64,000 nt of DNA from Candidatus Frackibacter sp. WG13. GTDB taxonomy: Bacteria; Bacillota; Halanaerobiia; Halobacteroidales; Acetohalobiaceae. Where the stretch lies: assembly GCF_900114655.1 (NCBI RefSeq), contig NZ_FOTT01000005.1:40677-104676 (forward strand), given 5' to 3'. Shown here piece by piece: positions 26,682 through 34,390 of the stretch (positions are counted from its first letter, which is position 1; the number at the start of each line of letters is the position of its first letter). Under the pieces are notes generated by a model. The model made no database searches, had not been told where the DNA came from, and saw only the letters and a program-made list of their open reading frames with translations. The translations under genes were made by a program, and so were the position numbers.

Positions 26682-27617
26682 TTATAAATCAGGCATTTCA
26701 TTAACAGCATTTTTTCTTTGGTCTTTATCTGTGTGAGTATAGATCTGTGTAGTAGAAATATTACTATGACCTAATAGATCTTGTAAAACTCGTAAATCTT
26801 TTGTTTTTTGATAGAGAAGTGAAGCAAAAGTATGGCGTAACTTATGTGGAGTTATCTTACTGGCATTACGGACGCCAGCTTTTTTAGCATATTTTTTTAC
26901 CATAAGTTGGACTGTGCGAACATTAATACGATTGCCGCGAGTAGATAAGAAGAGGGCTTTTTCAGCATCTTTATTACTAGGTCTAATTTGATTTCTATAA
27001 TTTAAATATTCTTTAATTGAACTCAATACATTGTCATGCAAGGGGACATAGCGTTCCTTGCTTCCTTTACCATAAAATTTAATAGACTTATCTTCATAAT
27101 CAATATCATCTAAATCTAAATTAACTAATTCTGAAACACGAAGACCACAATGGATAAATGTTTTAACAATTGCAAGATCTCGAATCCAAATTGCTGAATT
27201 AGATTCACGAATAGTATTTATAAATCTTTTAGCATCATCTAAACGAAGATAAATAGGTTCTGCTTGCAGATTTGTTTTGGTAGATTCAATTGCATTAGTA
27301 GGGTTACTTTCTAACAGTTCTTGTTTAACCAGATAATTAAAGAAAGAACGAATACTATACAATTTACGATTCCTAGTAGCCGCTGCATTATCTTTAACTA
27401 AAATGATATCACCTAAAAATTCTGTAAGTTCATATTTAGATATAGTATCAATATAAATTTCATCATGGTTATAATTGAACTCCTTTTGTAAATAACGAAA
27501 AAAGAGATCAAGATCTCGCTCATATTCTTCAATAGTCAATTCAGAATAACCTCGTTCTGCAATTAAATATTTCAAAAAACTTTGTACAGCATTTTGATAG
27601 TGTATTTTTTTAGACAT
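26682..27617 (-). CDS. Tyrosine recombinase of the XerC/XerD type
   Basis: A 311-residue recombinase. The N-terminal SAM-like core-binding domain covers about residues 8-100. The catalytic domain shows Arg in GLRVSELVN, the His-x-x-Arg pair in HKLRHTFA, His in LLGHSNIST and the nucleophile Tyr in TTQIYTHTD. AAGGAGG precedes the ATG. Size and motifs fit chromosome-dimer resolution rather than a phage integrase, and no phage genes adjoin. A perfectly palindromic site 70-110 bases upstream (27687-27726) looks like a binding or crossover site. Confidence 0.9.
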   Translation of the reverse strand: MSKKIHYQNAVQSFLKYLIAERGYSELTIEEYERDLDLFFRYLQKEFNYNHDEIYIDTISKYELTEFLGDIILVKDNAAATRNRKLYSIRSFFNYLVKQELLESNPTNAIESTKTNLQAEPIYLRLDDAKRFINTIRESNSAIWIRDLAIVKTFIHCGLRVSELVNLDLDDIDYEDKSIKFYGKGSKERYVPLHDNVLSSIKEYLNYRNQIRPSNKDAEKALFLSTRGNRINVRTVQLMVKKYAKKAGVRNASKITPHKLRHTFASLLYQKTKDLRVLQDLLGHSNISTTQIYTHTDKDQRKNAVNEMPDL

Positions 27618-27686
27618 AAGAAAAAACCTCCTTCAATTATTTATTTCTTCTATAATAGTAGATTTCCTTTGTATTATTGAAAATTA

Positions 27687-27726
27687 CCCATAATTTCGCA
27701 AAATAGATATTTTGCGAAATTATGGG
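27687..27726. other. Perfect 19-bp palindrome upstream of xer, dif-like
   Basis: 27687-27705 is perfectly complementary to 27708-27726 with a two-base centre. The central 28 bases read as 11-base arm, 6-base spacer, 11-base arm (ATTTCGCAAAA, TAGATA, TTTTGCGAAAT), the geometry of dif sites. difSL in streptococci also lies next to its recombinase gene. It could instead be an operator. Confidence 0.5.
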
Positions 27727-27801
27727 GGTTGATTAGCTTCAATCGCAAAATAATATTTATTCATATAGTACTGTTCCTCCAAATTATGAAGAATTACTAC
27801 T

Positions 27802-27831
27802 AAAAAAGCAACCGTTTTTTATTACGGTTGC
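27802..27831 (-). terminator. Terminator of the Cys-rich small gene
   Basis: On the minus strand GCAACCGT and ACGGTTGC (27824-27831 and 27808-27815) form a stem followed by six T residues. Confidence 0.8.
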
Positions 27832-27848
27832 CTTCTTAGTCTAATATT

Positions 27849-28022
27849 TTAGTCATACTTTATGTCTGTAATCTTAATAGCTTTAAAGTCTTCATCATCT
27901 TTGATGCATTTCATACAATTATCACAAATCTTATCGCTATCCAGATCACAAAAATCACATTCTCGGCATGCAGTGCATACTTTATGTTCTAAGACACACT
28001 CAGAAATTTCAGGACTATTCAT
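27849..28022 (-). CDS. Cysteine-rich small protein (possible metal binder)
   Basis: 57 residues with eight cysteines: CVLEHKVCTACRECDFC in the N-terminal half, then CDNCMKC. Repeated C-x2-C spacing suggests zinc or Fe-S binding. The start is ATG 28022; GTG 28037 is in frame upstream and the ribosome site (GGGTGGG) is poorly placed for either. It has its own terminator. I do not recognise a named family. Confidence 0.55.
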   Translation of the reverse strand: MNSPEISECVLEHKVCTACRECDFCDLDSDKICDNCMKCIKDDEDFKAIKITDIKYD

Positions 28023-28220
28023 TATTATCCAACCCACCCTTAACTTAAGATTAAGAAATGAATATAAATACTCTGTTTATTTAATTACATTGTATAACTA
28101 TTATATCATATACTTATTCATAATCAATGATTTTGTGAAGATTTATTATCATTTTTTTACAACTCTTTATATGTATATTCTATGTTTTCTGTTAATTTCC
28201 TGCATATTATGTGAAATTAT

Positions 28221-28559
28221 TTACTTTTTTATAGGCAACTTAAGTCTTTGATAGGGTTTTAAATTAGCAGAAGCTAAATTATTAACTTTTTTAATTTGAT
28301 AGATAGTCCTTCTGATATCTACTTCTACAGAATAATGCCTTTGAACTATAGACCATAAAGTATCACCAGGTTTAACTTGAATTTCTTTTAACTCAACTGG
28401 TCCAGTGCTAATAACTGATTGTGTAATAAAAATGAACATAAATGTGCAAATAATCAATACTAAGCCTACATTTAAGATTGCTTTATTTTCGTTATTATTT
28501 TTGTCCCTTTTTCTTCGTGAACAAGGATAAGAATTCACATGGCGCTTGATCATCTTCAT
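28221..28559 (-). CDS. YneA-like LysM protein (SOS cell-division inhibitor)
   Basis: A 112-residue protein: a basic cytoplasmic tail, one transmembrane helix (about residues 29-50) and a C-terminal LysM domain (IQVKPGDTLWSIVQRHY to LKPYQRLKLP). This layout and the divergent position next to lexA match Bacillus yneA, whose product delays cell division during DNA damage. AAAGGAGGTAGT precedes the ATG. A full-consensus promoter with two LexA boxes controls it, which supports the assignment. Confidence 0.85.
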   Translation of the reverse strand: MKMIKRHVNSYPCSRRKRDKNNNENKAILNVGLVLIICTFMFIFITQSVISTGPVELKEIQVKPGDTLWSIVQRHYSVEVDIRRTIYQIKKVNNLASANLKPYQRLKLPIKK

Positions 28560-28602
28560 ACTACCTCCTTTATAAAAATACTCTATAGAACATAAGTTTC
28601 TA

Positions 28603-28614
28603 GAACGTTCGTTC
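28603..28614. promoter_or_regulatory. LexA box 1
   Basis: GAACGTTCGTTC matches the Gram-positive SOS box GAAC-N4-GTTC. It lies just downstream of the yneA-like -10 box, over the expected transcription start. Confidence 0.85.
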
Positions 28615-28621
28615 TAATTAC

Positions 28622-28650
28622 ATTATATACGAACACCTGTTCTTTGTCAA
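28622..28650 (-). promoter_or_regulatory. Consensus promoter of the yneA-like gene with LexA box 2 in its spacer
   Basis: On the minus strand TTGACA (28650-28645) and TATAAT (28627-28622) are 17 bases apart, a perfect sigmaA promoter. LexA box 2, CGAACACCTGTTCT (28630-28643), fills the spacer. Confidence 0.88.
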
Positions 28651-28657
28651 GAGGAAA

Positions 28658-28671
28658 CGAACAAGAGTTTG
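28658..28671. promoter_or_regulatory. LexA box 3
   Basis: CGAACAAGAGTTTG fits CGAAC-N4-GTTYG. It overlaps the -35 box of the lexA promoter and would give autorepression. Confidence 0.8.
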
Positions 28672-28697
28672 ATTTAAAAAAATAGATGTGATATAAT
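28669..28697 (+). promoter_or_regulatory. lexA promoter
   Basis: TTGATT (28669-28674) and TATAAT (28692-28697) are 17 bases apart. The -35 box overlaps LexA box 3. Confidence 0.75.
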
Positions 28698-28725
28698 AAA
28701 GTTAATCATTGTGGAGGTGAAAGTA

Positions 28726-29346
28726 ATGGAAGATTTATCGAATAGACAACAACAAATTCTTAATTTTATTATGCAAGAAATAAATCAAAAGGGTTATCCC
28801 CCTTCTGTTAGAGAAATAGCTAAAGCAGTAGGATTGAGTTCTCCTTCTACTGTTCACTCACATTTAACAACCTTAGAAGAAAAAGAGTACATAAGAAAAG
28901 ATCCTACTAAACCAAGGGCTATTGAGGTTTTATATGAACCTATTAAGAAGCAAGAAAATGATAAAGAAATGATTAACATTCCTTTAGTCGGAAGAGTAAC
29001 TGCTGGAGAACCAATCTTAGCTGTCGAAAATATAGAAGATACTTTTCCTTTACCACTAGAATACATTAGTGATACTAGTGATAAATTATTTATTCTTACA
29101 GTCGAAGGTGAGAGTATGATAGAAGCAGGCATTTTAGACGGCGATTATGTAATCGTTAAAAAACAGAATACTGCTCGTAATAAAGATATTATCGTTGCTC
29201 TATTAGATGATGAAGCAACTGTCAAAAGATTTTTTAAAGAAGAAGATCATATAAGATTGCAACCAGAAAATCCAAATATGGAACCAATCTTTACTTCTGA
29301 TTGTAAAATATTAGGGAAGGTCATTGGAGTCTATAGAAAATTATAA
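28726..29346 (+). CDS. lexA: LexA repressor
   Basis: The 206-residue SOS repressor/autoprotease. The N-terminal winged helix has [20 protein letters not shown]. The cleavage site Ala-Gly is in RVTAGEP (about residue 92). The catalytic Ser is in [11 protein letters not shown] and the catalytic Lys in [10 protein letters not shown]. Start ATG 28726 follows GGAGGTGA; GTG 28711 is inside the leader. Three LexA boxes lie in the 170-bp region shared with the divergent yneA-like gene. Confidence 0.97.
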   Translation: MEDLSNRQQQILNFIMQEINQKGYPPSVREIAKAVGLSSPSTVHSHLTTLEEKEYIRKDPTKPRAIEVLYEPIKKQENDKEMINIPLVGRVTAGEPILAVENIEDTFPLPLEYISDTSDKLFILTVEGESMIEAGILDGDYVIVKKQNTARNKDIIVALLDDEATVKRFFKEEDHIRLQPENPNMEPIFTSDCKILGKVIGVYRKL

Positions 29347-29442
29347 TTTAGTCTCATGAATAAAGACAATATGCCCTTCATACCCTTCTGGCTAGAATGG
29401 TATCTACAGTTTGAAATTAAGCATAATTTCCTATATAAGTAA

Positions 29443-29474
29443 AAAAGACCCCTAAGTACTAACTGGGGTCTTTT
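29443..29474. terminator. Bidirectional terminator between lexA and the ferredoxin gene
   Basis: AAAAGACCCC (29443-29452) pairs with GGGGTCTTTT (29465-29474), with A and T runs on both sides. It suits the convergent genes. Confidence 0.85.
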
Positions 29475-29522
29475 AACTTATATCTATTGATAACTGAATT
29501 TATAATTATATAACTAGCATAA

Positions 29523-29777
29523 TTAATCATTTTGATTTGCAGATTTAAACTCAATTGCTTGCGTAGGACAAGCACTATAGCAATGAGCATCTCCTAAACA
29601 GCGGTTACTATTAGGGTTATCAGCTTTTTGACCTTGAGGAGTATTGACTAATATATATACATCTTGCCCACAAATTCTAACACAATTTCCACAACCAATA
29701 CATTTATTCCAATCTACATCTTCACTATAATTTAAGGTGTATTCTTCGCCAGCTTTATTAAATGCTTTCTTCTTCAT
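29523..29777 (-). CDS. Small 2x[4Fe-4S] ferredoxin
   Basis: 84 residues with two cluster motifs: CIGCGNCVRIC followed by GQDVY, and CLGDAHCYSACP. The first motif and the wide insert between motifs recall FdxB-type ferredoxins often found with nitrogenase genes, but none are nearby. It is a soluble electron carrier. ATG 29777 after GAGGTGA is preferred over GTG 29786. It follows lnt after 26 bases and may share its transcript. Confidence 0.8.
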   Translation of the reverse strand: MKKKAFNKAGEEYTLNYSEDVDWNKCIGCGNCVRICGQDVYILVNTPQGQKADNPNSNRCLGDAHCYSACPTQAIEFKSANQND

Positions 29778-29803
29778 AAGTATCACCTCAAGTTTATTTT
29801 TAT

Positions 29804-31342
29804 TTATTGAAATCTTTTTTTACTTCTTATGAATAATAATAATGCCATTAACCCAATTAAATAAATAAAATAGTCATTATATCGATTATAGATAGTCTCC
29901 TTCTTTTTATTCGGTATTTTTAAATTCCAAATGGAGCTTGTAGCTTTAAATGGTTCTAACTGCATCTTTATTTTACCGTGAGCATTAATTATACCACTTA
30001 TTCCTGTATTACTTACTTTAATAATCGGTATTCGATTTTCTACTGCTCTAAAAATAGCAGTTTGCCATATCTCTAATGACGCATTACTTTTTTTAAACCA
30101 AGCTTCATTAGAGGGGTTAACTAAAAAGTGATTATCTCTTGCAATTTTGCTTACTAACTCCGGATTTAATATCTCTGAACAAATAGGACTCCCCCATTTA
30201 AAACCATTTAAGCTAAAACTATTTATTTTTTCACCTGCACTCTTATCACTCATTAATTCTTTAATATTTGTAGGCATTATATTTCTAAGTGGTATATACT
30301 CTCCGAATGGGACTAAACTCATCTTATTATAACTATCAGTAATTTGTGCATTAGTATTAACTAAAAAAACTTGATTATATACCTTTCCGTCTATTTTGTT
30401 TAAAGCACCAGTAAATAAAGGGGTATTAATTCTGTTAATTTTTCTGAATAGATAATTTTGCCAAAACCCATTTTCTTCGTTTAATATAAAAGGAATAGCG
30501 GTTTCTGGCCAAAAAATTATATCTACATCTTTATTTTTAATTTGACCGGTTAATCTAAAATATCTATCAATTATATTAACTCGTGAATCTCTGCTCCATT
30601 TAATCTCTTGTGCAATATTAGGTTGTATCAACCCGACTTTTAATGATTTAACCTTTTCATTGCTAGGCATCTTTAAATTGATTAATCCATAGCCTACTAC
30701 AAATAGCAAAATTAAACTAAAGTATATTATCTCACTCTTATTCAATATATTTATTCGGTCTAAAGAAATTTTATTTAAAAAAGCATCTCGCAAATATAAG
30801 ATAAGTTTATATATAAAGACATTAATTAATATAATAAAAAAAGTTACTCCATAGACTCCAAATAAATCAGCTATCTGAATAAACAAAGGAAAATAAGCTT
30901 GACTATAACCAATAGCTCCAAATAGAAGATTAAAAGTTGACACACTTCTTAAGTATTCTAATCCAGTCCAAATCACCGGAATCCAAAAGATTACTAAACT
31001 TTGCTCTCTTTTAATTACATAATTACCTAGCAAAGCAAAAGCTCCTATAAATATAGCTAATACTCCACACAAGAGCAATGTAAAACCTAGTGCTAAATTT
31101 AAAGGCATATCGAAAATTAGTTGTGGATAGACCACCCAATAAAAAATAATAACAAAAAAGAATAAACCACTAAGCCATCCACTACCAAATGCTAACTTAG
31201 GACTCTGATTTTGAATAACTAACAAAAGTGGTACTAAGCTGAACCAACTGAGGAAATATAAATTAGGGAAATAAAATGGTAAACCAGTTAAAATTCCACT
31301 AACTATTATCATAATTATTTTAAATATTACATTCTTTATCAT
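29804..31342 (-). CDS. lnt: Apolipoprotein N-acyltransferase Lnt
   Basis: About 512 residues. Several N-terminal transmembrane helices are followed by a nitrilase-type domain. The catalytic residues are visible: Glu in WPETAIPF, Lys in YNKMSLVPFGEYIPL and Cys in SPICSEI. Lnt adds the third acyl chain to lipoproteins; its presence fits a cell with an outer membrane. ATG 31342 (MIKNVIFK) fits the usual start. A longer frame from TTG 31408 exists but overlaps a small peptide ORF. Confidence 0.92.
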   Translation of the reverse strand: MIKNVIFKIIMIIVSGILTGLPFYFPNLYFLSWFSLVPLLLVIQNQSPKLAFGSGWLSGLFFFVIIFYWVVYPQLIFDMPLNLALGFTLLLCGVLAIFIGAFALLGNYVIKREQSLVIFWIPVIWTGLEYLRSVSTFNLLFGAIGYSQAYFPLFIQIADLFGVYGVTFFIILINVFIYKLILYLRDAFLNKISLDRINILNKSEIIYFSLILLFVVGYGLINLKMPSNEKVKSLKVGLIQPNIAQEIKWSRDSRVNIIDRYFRLTGQIKNKDVDIIFWPETAIPFILNEENGFWQNYLFRKINRINTPLFTGALNKIDGKVYNQVFLVNTNAQITDSYNKMSLVPFGEYIPLRNIMPTNIKELMSDKSAGEKINSFSLNGFKWGSPICSEILNPELVSKIARDNHFLVNPSNEAWFKKSNASLEIWQTAIFRAVENRIPIIKVSNTGISGIINAHGKIKMQLEPFKATSSIWNLKIPNKKKETIYNRYNDYFIYLIGLMALLLFIRSKKRFQ

Positions 31343-31350
31343 TCTTCCAT

Positions 31351-31413
31351 CTAACTTTTTAAAATTAAAATTATTGCTACCAGTATTGCTACTCCTATTC
31401 CTAACCAAAGCAT
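31351..31413 (-). CDS. Possible 20-residue hydrophobic peptide upstream of lnt
   Basis: An ATG preceded by AAGGAGG at good spacing opens a 20-codon frame: MLWLGIGVAILVAIILILKS. It ends 8 bases before the lnt ATG. It would be a single transmembrane helix with a C-terminal Lys. The best ribosome site in the region belongs to this frame rather than lnt, so it may be a real microprotein coupled to lnt translation. The assignment rests only on the start signal. Confidence 0.4.
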   Translation of the reverse strand: MLWLGIGVAILVAIILILKS

Positions 31414-31550
31414 TTTATGCCTCCTTTTATATTTTATATATGGAATTCTCTTAACTAATAAATAGTATAAGACAATTATATCATAAATCTGGAAACAAAT
31501 CTATCCTATGAATAAATCGATAGTAGGACCACTCTTTAGTTAATAAAATT

Positions 31551-31584
31551 AAAAAGGTTGCCTAAGTTTTTACTTAAGCAACCT
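31551..31584 (-). terminator. Terminator of the NhaC-family gene
   Basis: AGGTTGCCTAAGT (31555-31567) and ACTTAAGCAACCT (31572-31584) form the stem; on the minus strand it is followed by five T residues. Confidence 0.82.
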
Positions 31585-31624
31585 CTAAGTTTATATATTA
31601 TTCTATATCTTAGTTTGAATCAAC

Positions 31625-33160
31625 TTAACTATTTATATTAACATTCTTTCCTAATGTATTAACAGTTAGATAAAGAATAACTAATCCAATAGGCAAAGTA
31701 ATAATCGCTGGGACTCCTAATCCAGCCGGAATAAATCCAACAATTATTGCTACTAATCCAGCAGTAATAGCGTACGGAATTTGTGTTCTAACATGGTCAA
31801 TATGATCTGCTGCTGAAGAAGTTGATGACATAATTGTTGTATCTGAAATCGGTGAACAATGATCTCCAAACACACAACCAGTTAATACCGCTCCAATAGT
31901 TGGAGTCAATGGTGCTCCTAACTTCACTGCCATTGGGATGGCCAACGGCATAATAATAGCATTAGTCCCCCAAGAAGTCCCAGTCGCAAAGGCAACAATA
32001 CATGGTAAAACAAACATCATTGTTGGAATTAAGAACGGAGGTACAACACCTTTGGTAAGGTTAACAATATAATTAGCAGTTCCTAATTCTTCAATAACCC
32101 CTCCTAAAGACCAAGCCAAAGTTAAAATAGCCGAAGCAATCGCTAAAGATTTAGCACCATCTAGCCAAGCATCTGTTATTTCCTCAACTGATAAAACTCC
32201 TTTTACCAATGCTAATAATGCAGCAATCATTGTTCCACCAAATGATGACCACAATAAGACAATACTAGAATCAGCATCTCCAAAAGCTTCTCTTATTGTT
32301 GCCCCTTCTAAACCTCCACCGTTATACCATAGACCAATTATTGTAATAGCTATTACTGAAATAATTGGAATAAAAGCATCATACCAATTTAACCGTTTAT
32401 CATCAGGAGATTTCATTTCAGTCAATTCTTTAGAAGCCATTGGCGTAGCGCCTTCTCTTAGTAACTTTCCTTCTTTTCTAGCTCTAATCTCTGCATCATA
32501 CATTGGCCCGTAGTCTTTACCAAGTAAAGCTATTATTAGGACTAATAATAGAGCAAAGACACTATAGAAACGGTACGGTATTGTCTGCAAAAAAGTAGTA
32601 TAGATATTCTGTTCAATACCTAATTTACTAAAGGCATCTTGAATTAATCCCATCTCATACCCAACCCAAGTAGAGATCAGTGCCATACTTGTCACTGGCG
32701 CAGCAGTACAATCAACAATATAAGCCAATTTTTCACGTGAAATCTTCAGTTTATCAGTAATTGATCGCATAGTCGTACCGACAATTAAAGTATTTGCATA
32801 ATCATCAAAGAAAATTAATAACCCCATGAACCAAGTAGCAACTTGAGCTTTACGAGCAGTCTTAGCTTTTTTAGCTAAATAATCAGCTACTGCTTGTGTA
32901 GCCCCTGATCTACTAATAATTCCTACCATCCCAGCTAAAGTTAACAAGAATAATAAGGTTGCTATGTTCCACGAATCTGTCAATGAGTTAACCATATAAG
33001 TATCAAGAGTTCTCATAAACCCGATTAGAGGGTTAAATCCGTTTATAATAGTAGCTCCTATAAATACACCTACAAATAGTGAAATTAATACTTCTCTGCT
33101 CCACCAAGCCAATATAATTGCTAATAATGGTGGTAGTAATGCTAAAATTCCATATTCCAT
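31625..33160 (-). CDS. NhaC-family carrier, probable lysine transporter (LysW-type)
   Basis: A 511-residue membrane protein with about twelve helices. The NhaC signature regions include FFDDYANTLIVGTTMR, GTSWGTNAIIMPLAIP and GCVFGDHCSPISDTTIMSS. Most databases would call it a Na+/H+ antiporter. However, the leader is a lysine riboswitch, and NhaC-superfamily genes under this riboswitch have been predicted to be lysine transporters (LysW), so lysine is the likely substrate, probably with Na+. AGGAGG precedes the ATG by nine bases. Confidence 0.82.
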   Translation of the reverse strand: MEYGILALLPPLLAIILAWWSREVLISLFVGVFIGATIINGFNPLIGFMRTLDTYMVNSLTDSWNIATLLFLLTLAGMVGIISRSGATQAVADYLAKKAKTARKAQVATWFMGLLIFFDDYANTLIVGTTMRSITDKLKISREKLAYIVDCTAAPVTSMALISTWVGYEMGLIQDAFSKLGIEQNIYTTFLQTIPYRFYSVFALLLVLIIALLGKDYGPMYDAEIRARKEGKLLREGATPMASKELTEMKSPDDKRLNWYDAFIPIISVIAITIIGLWYNGGGLEGATIREAFGDADSSIVLLWSSFGGTMIAALLALVKGVLSVEEITDAWLDGAKSLAIASAILTLAWSLGGVIEELGTANYIVNLTKGVVPPFLIPTMMFVLPCIVAFATGTSWGTNAIIMPLAIPMAVKLGAPLTPTIGAVLTGCVFGDHCSPISDTTIMSSTSSAADHIDHVRTQIPYAITAGLVAIIVGFIPAGLGVPAIITLPIGLVILYLTVNTLGKNVNINS

Positions 33161-33190
33161 TTAATTATTCCTCCTAATAAAGTATTGAAA

Positions 33191-33410
33191 TAAAAAATCC
33201 TCATCTTAATTAACGAGATAGCACTCTATTAAAGGTGTCTTTCCTTTAATAGCAGTTTAATACCTATTGAGTATTAAACCAACTCTAAAATTTAAGGAAT
33301 TTTTAGAGTTTCGGCAATTAATCCTTTTCACTTTGGATCATAGCTTAACCTTAATCACTTCTCAAAGTTACTTGTAATTAATCGCACCTCTACCTCATCT
33401 AATGATGAGG
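33191..33410 (-). ncRNA. Lysine riboswitch (L box) with terminator-like platform
   Basis: On the minus strand the conserved core is present in order: GAGGTAGAGGTGCG, AAGTAA, GTGAAAAGGAT, TTGCCGAA, a long P3 hairpin (TTTAATACTCAATAGGTATTAAA), and the closing P1 strand GCTATCTC. P1 pairs GAGGTAG (33391-33397) with CTATCTC (33215-33221). A weak stem followed by six T residues (33191-33221) is the likely regulatory terminator. It controls the NhaC-type gene 30 bases downstream. Confidence 0.9.
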
Positions 33411-33440
33411 TTAAATAATTATTATTTAATTTCCAGAGAT

Positions 33441-33469
33441 AGTATAACACACATATGTCAGTTATGCAA
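33441..33469 (-). promoter_or_regulatory. Promoter of the lysine-riboswitch transcript
   Basis: On the minus strand TTGCAT (33469-33464) and TATACT (33446-33441) are 17 bases apart, about 30 bases before the aptamer. Confidence 0.7.
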
Positions 33470-33555
33470 ATATATTTGAAAAACTATAAGTTATTATGAA
33501 TTATAAAGTTATAATTCATAAAATATACTTGAAATTTAATTATAAAGCTTTTAAG

Positions 33556-34296
33556 TTATTTCTCAGCTACTAATACTAAAGATCCCGATTCTAATGGATT
33601 ATAAGCACTAAAATCAAAACCACCATATAGACTATAATTGTTAAATCCGACCTCTTCCAAAATATTTATTATCTCTTGTGAGGTTAAGGGGTAAAGAGGA
33701 ATAGAATTTTTAAATGTCTTTCCATCTACCTTCAAAGTAGTATTAAAGTCAATCCTATCTTTATATTTCCCTTCATCTATTAATTTATATTTACGAATGA
33801 ATGTTAAACTTACTTCTTTTCGCTTAATAAGAGGTAATTCTTTAACCTCTTTCTTCAAAATGCGGTCATAATTAACAATCTGAACAATTAATTTTCCTTG
33901 AGGTTCTAAAAGTTTATACATCTGCCTAATTATATCAGCTATTTCATTAAAATTAGATAAATGAACTAAAGTATTACCAATACAGATAATGCCATTAAAC
34001 TTTTCAGTTAATGTATCACTTAAATCTTTCATATCTAAATTCAAAATTTCCAAATCAACATCTGCTTTTTCAGCTTTCTGTCGACATTGTTCTAAGAGAT
34101 CTTCATTTAAATCAATGCCGGTTAATTGATATCCTTTCTTTGCTAAGTTAACAGCATAAGTCCCAGTGGATGTACCTATATCTAAAACTGAAATTTCTTT
34201 TGAATCTCCTAATACTTCTTCAAAAAATTCTAATTTAGTCTTATTAAAAGGAAAAATATAGTCGTAATATTTACTTATTTCATTATAAAATCCCAT
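33556..34296 (-). CDS. Class I SAM-dependent methyltransferase
   Basis: 246 residues. Motif I is VLDIGTSTGTYAVNLAKKG (about residues 40-58), followed by GIDLNEDLLEQC (motif II) and a GIICIGNTLVHL strand (motif IV). The start MGFYNEISKYYDYIFP is typical of small-molecule methyltransferases of the Methyltransf_25 group. ATG 34296 follows AGAAGGTGAT; the longer frame from 34362 has no site. Substrate unknown. It is separate from the riboswitch unit. Confidence 0.8.
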   Translation of the reverse strand: MGFYNEISKYYDYIFPFNKTKLEFFEEVLGDSKEISVLDIGTSTGTYAVNLAKKGYQLTGIDLNEDLLEQCRQKAEKADVDLEILNLDMKDLSDTLTEKFNGIICIGNTLVHLSNFNEIADIIRQMYKLLEPQGKLIVQIVNYDRILKKEVKELPLIKRKEVSLTFIRKYKLIDEGKYKDRIDFNTTLKVDGKTFKNSIPLYPLTSQEIINILEEVGFNNYSLYGGFDFSAYNPLESGSLVLVAEK

Positions 34297-34390
34297 AATA
34301 ATCACCTTCTTATTATATATTATAACCAGAAAAGTCAATATGATTTCAAAGTAAATCGTCATTAAGAAATATATTGACTCTTTTAAGATA

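Noticed and set aside
26682..27617. Phage or integron integrase
   Set aside because: Length and motifs fit Xer, and no phage, cassette or attachment-site genes adjoin.
27862..28251. 129-codon plus-strand reading frame opposite the Cys-rich gene
   Set aside because: It is a shadow of the minus-strand gene with no ribosome site and low-complexity hydrophobic content.
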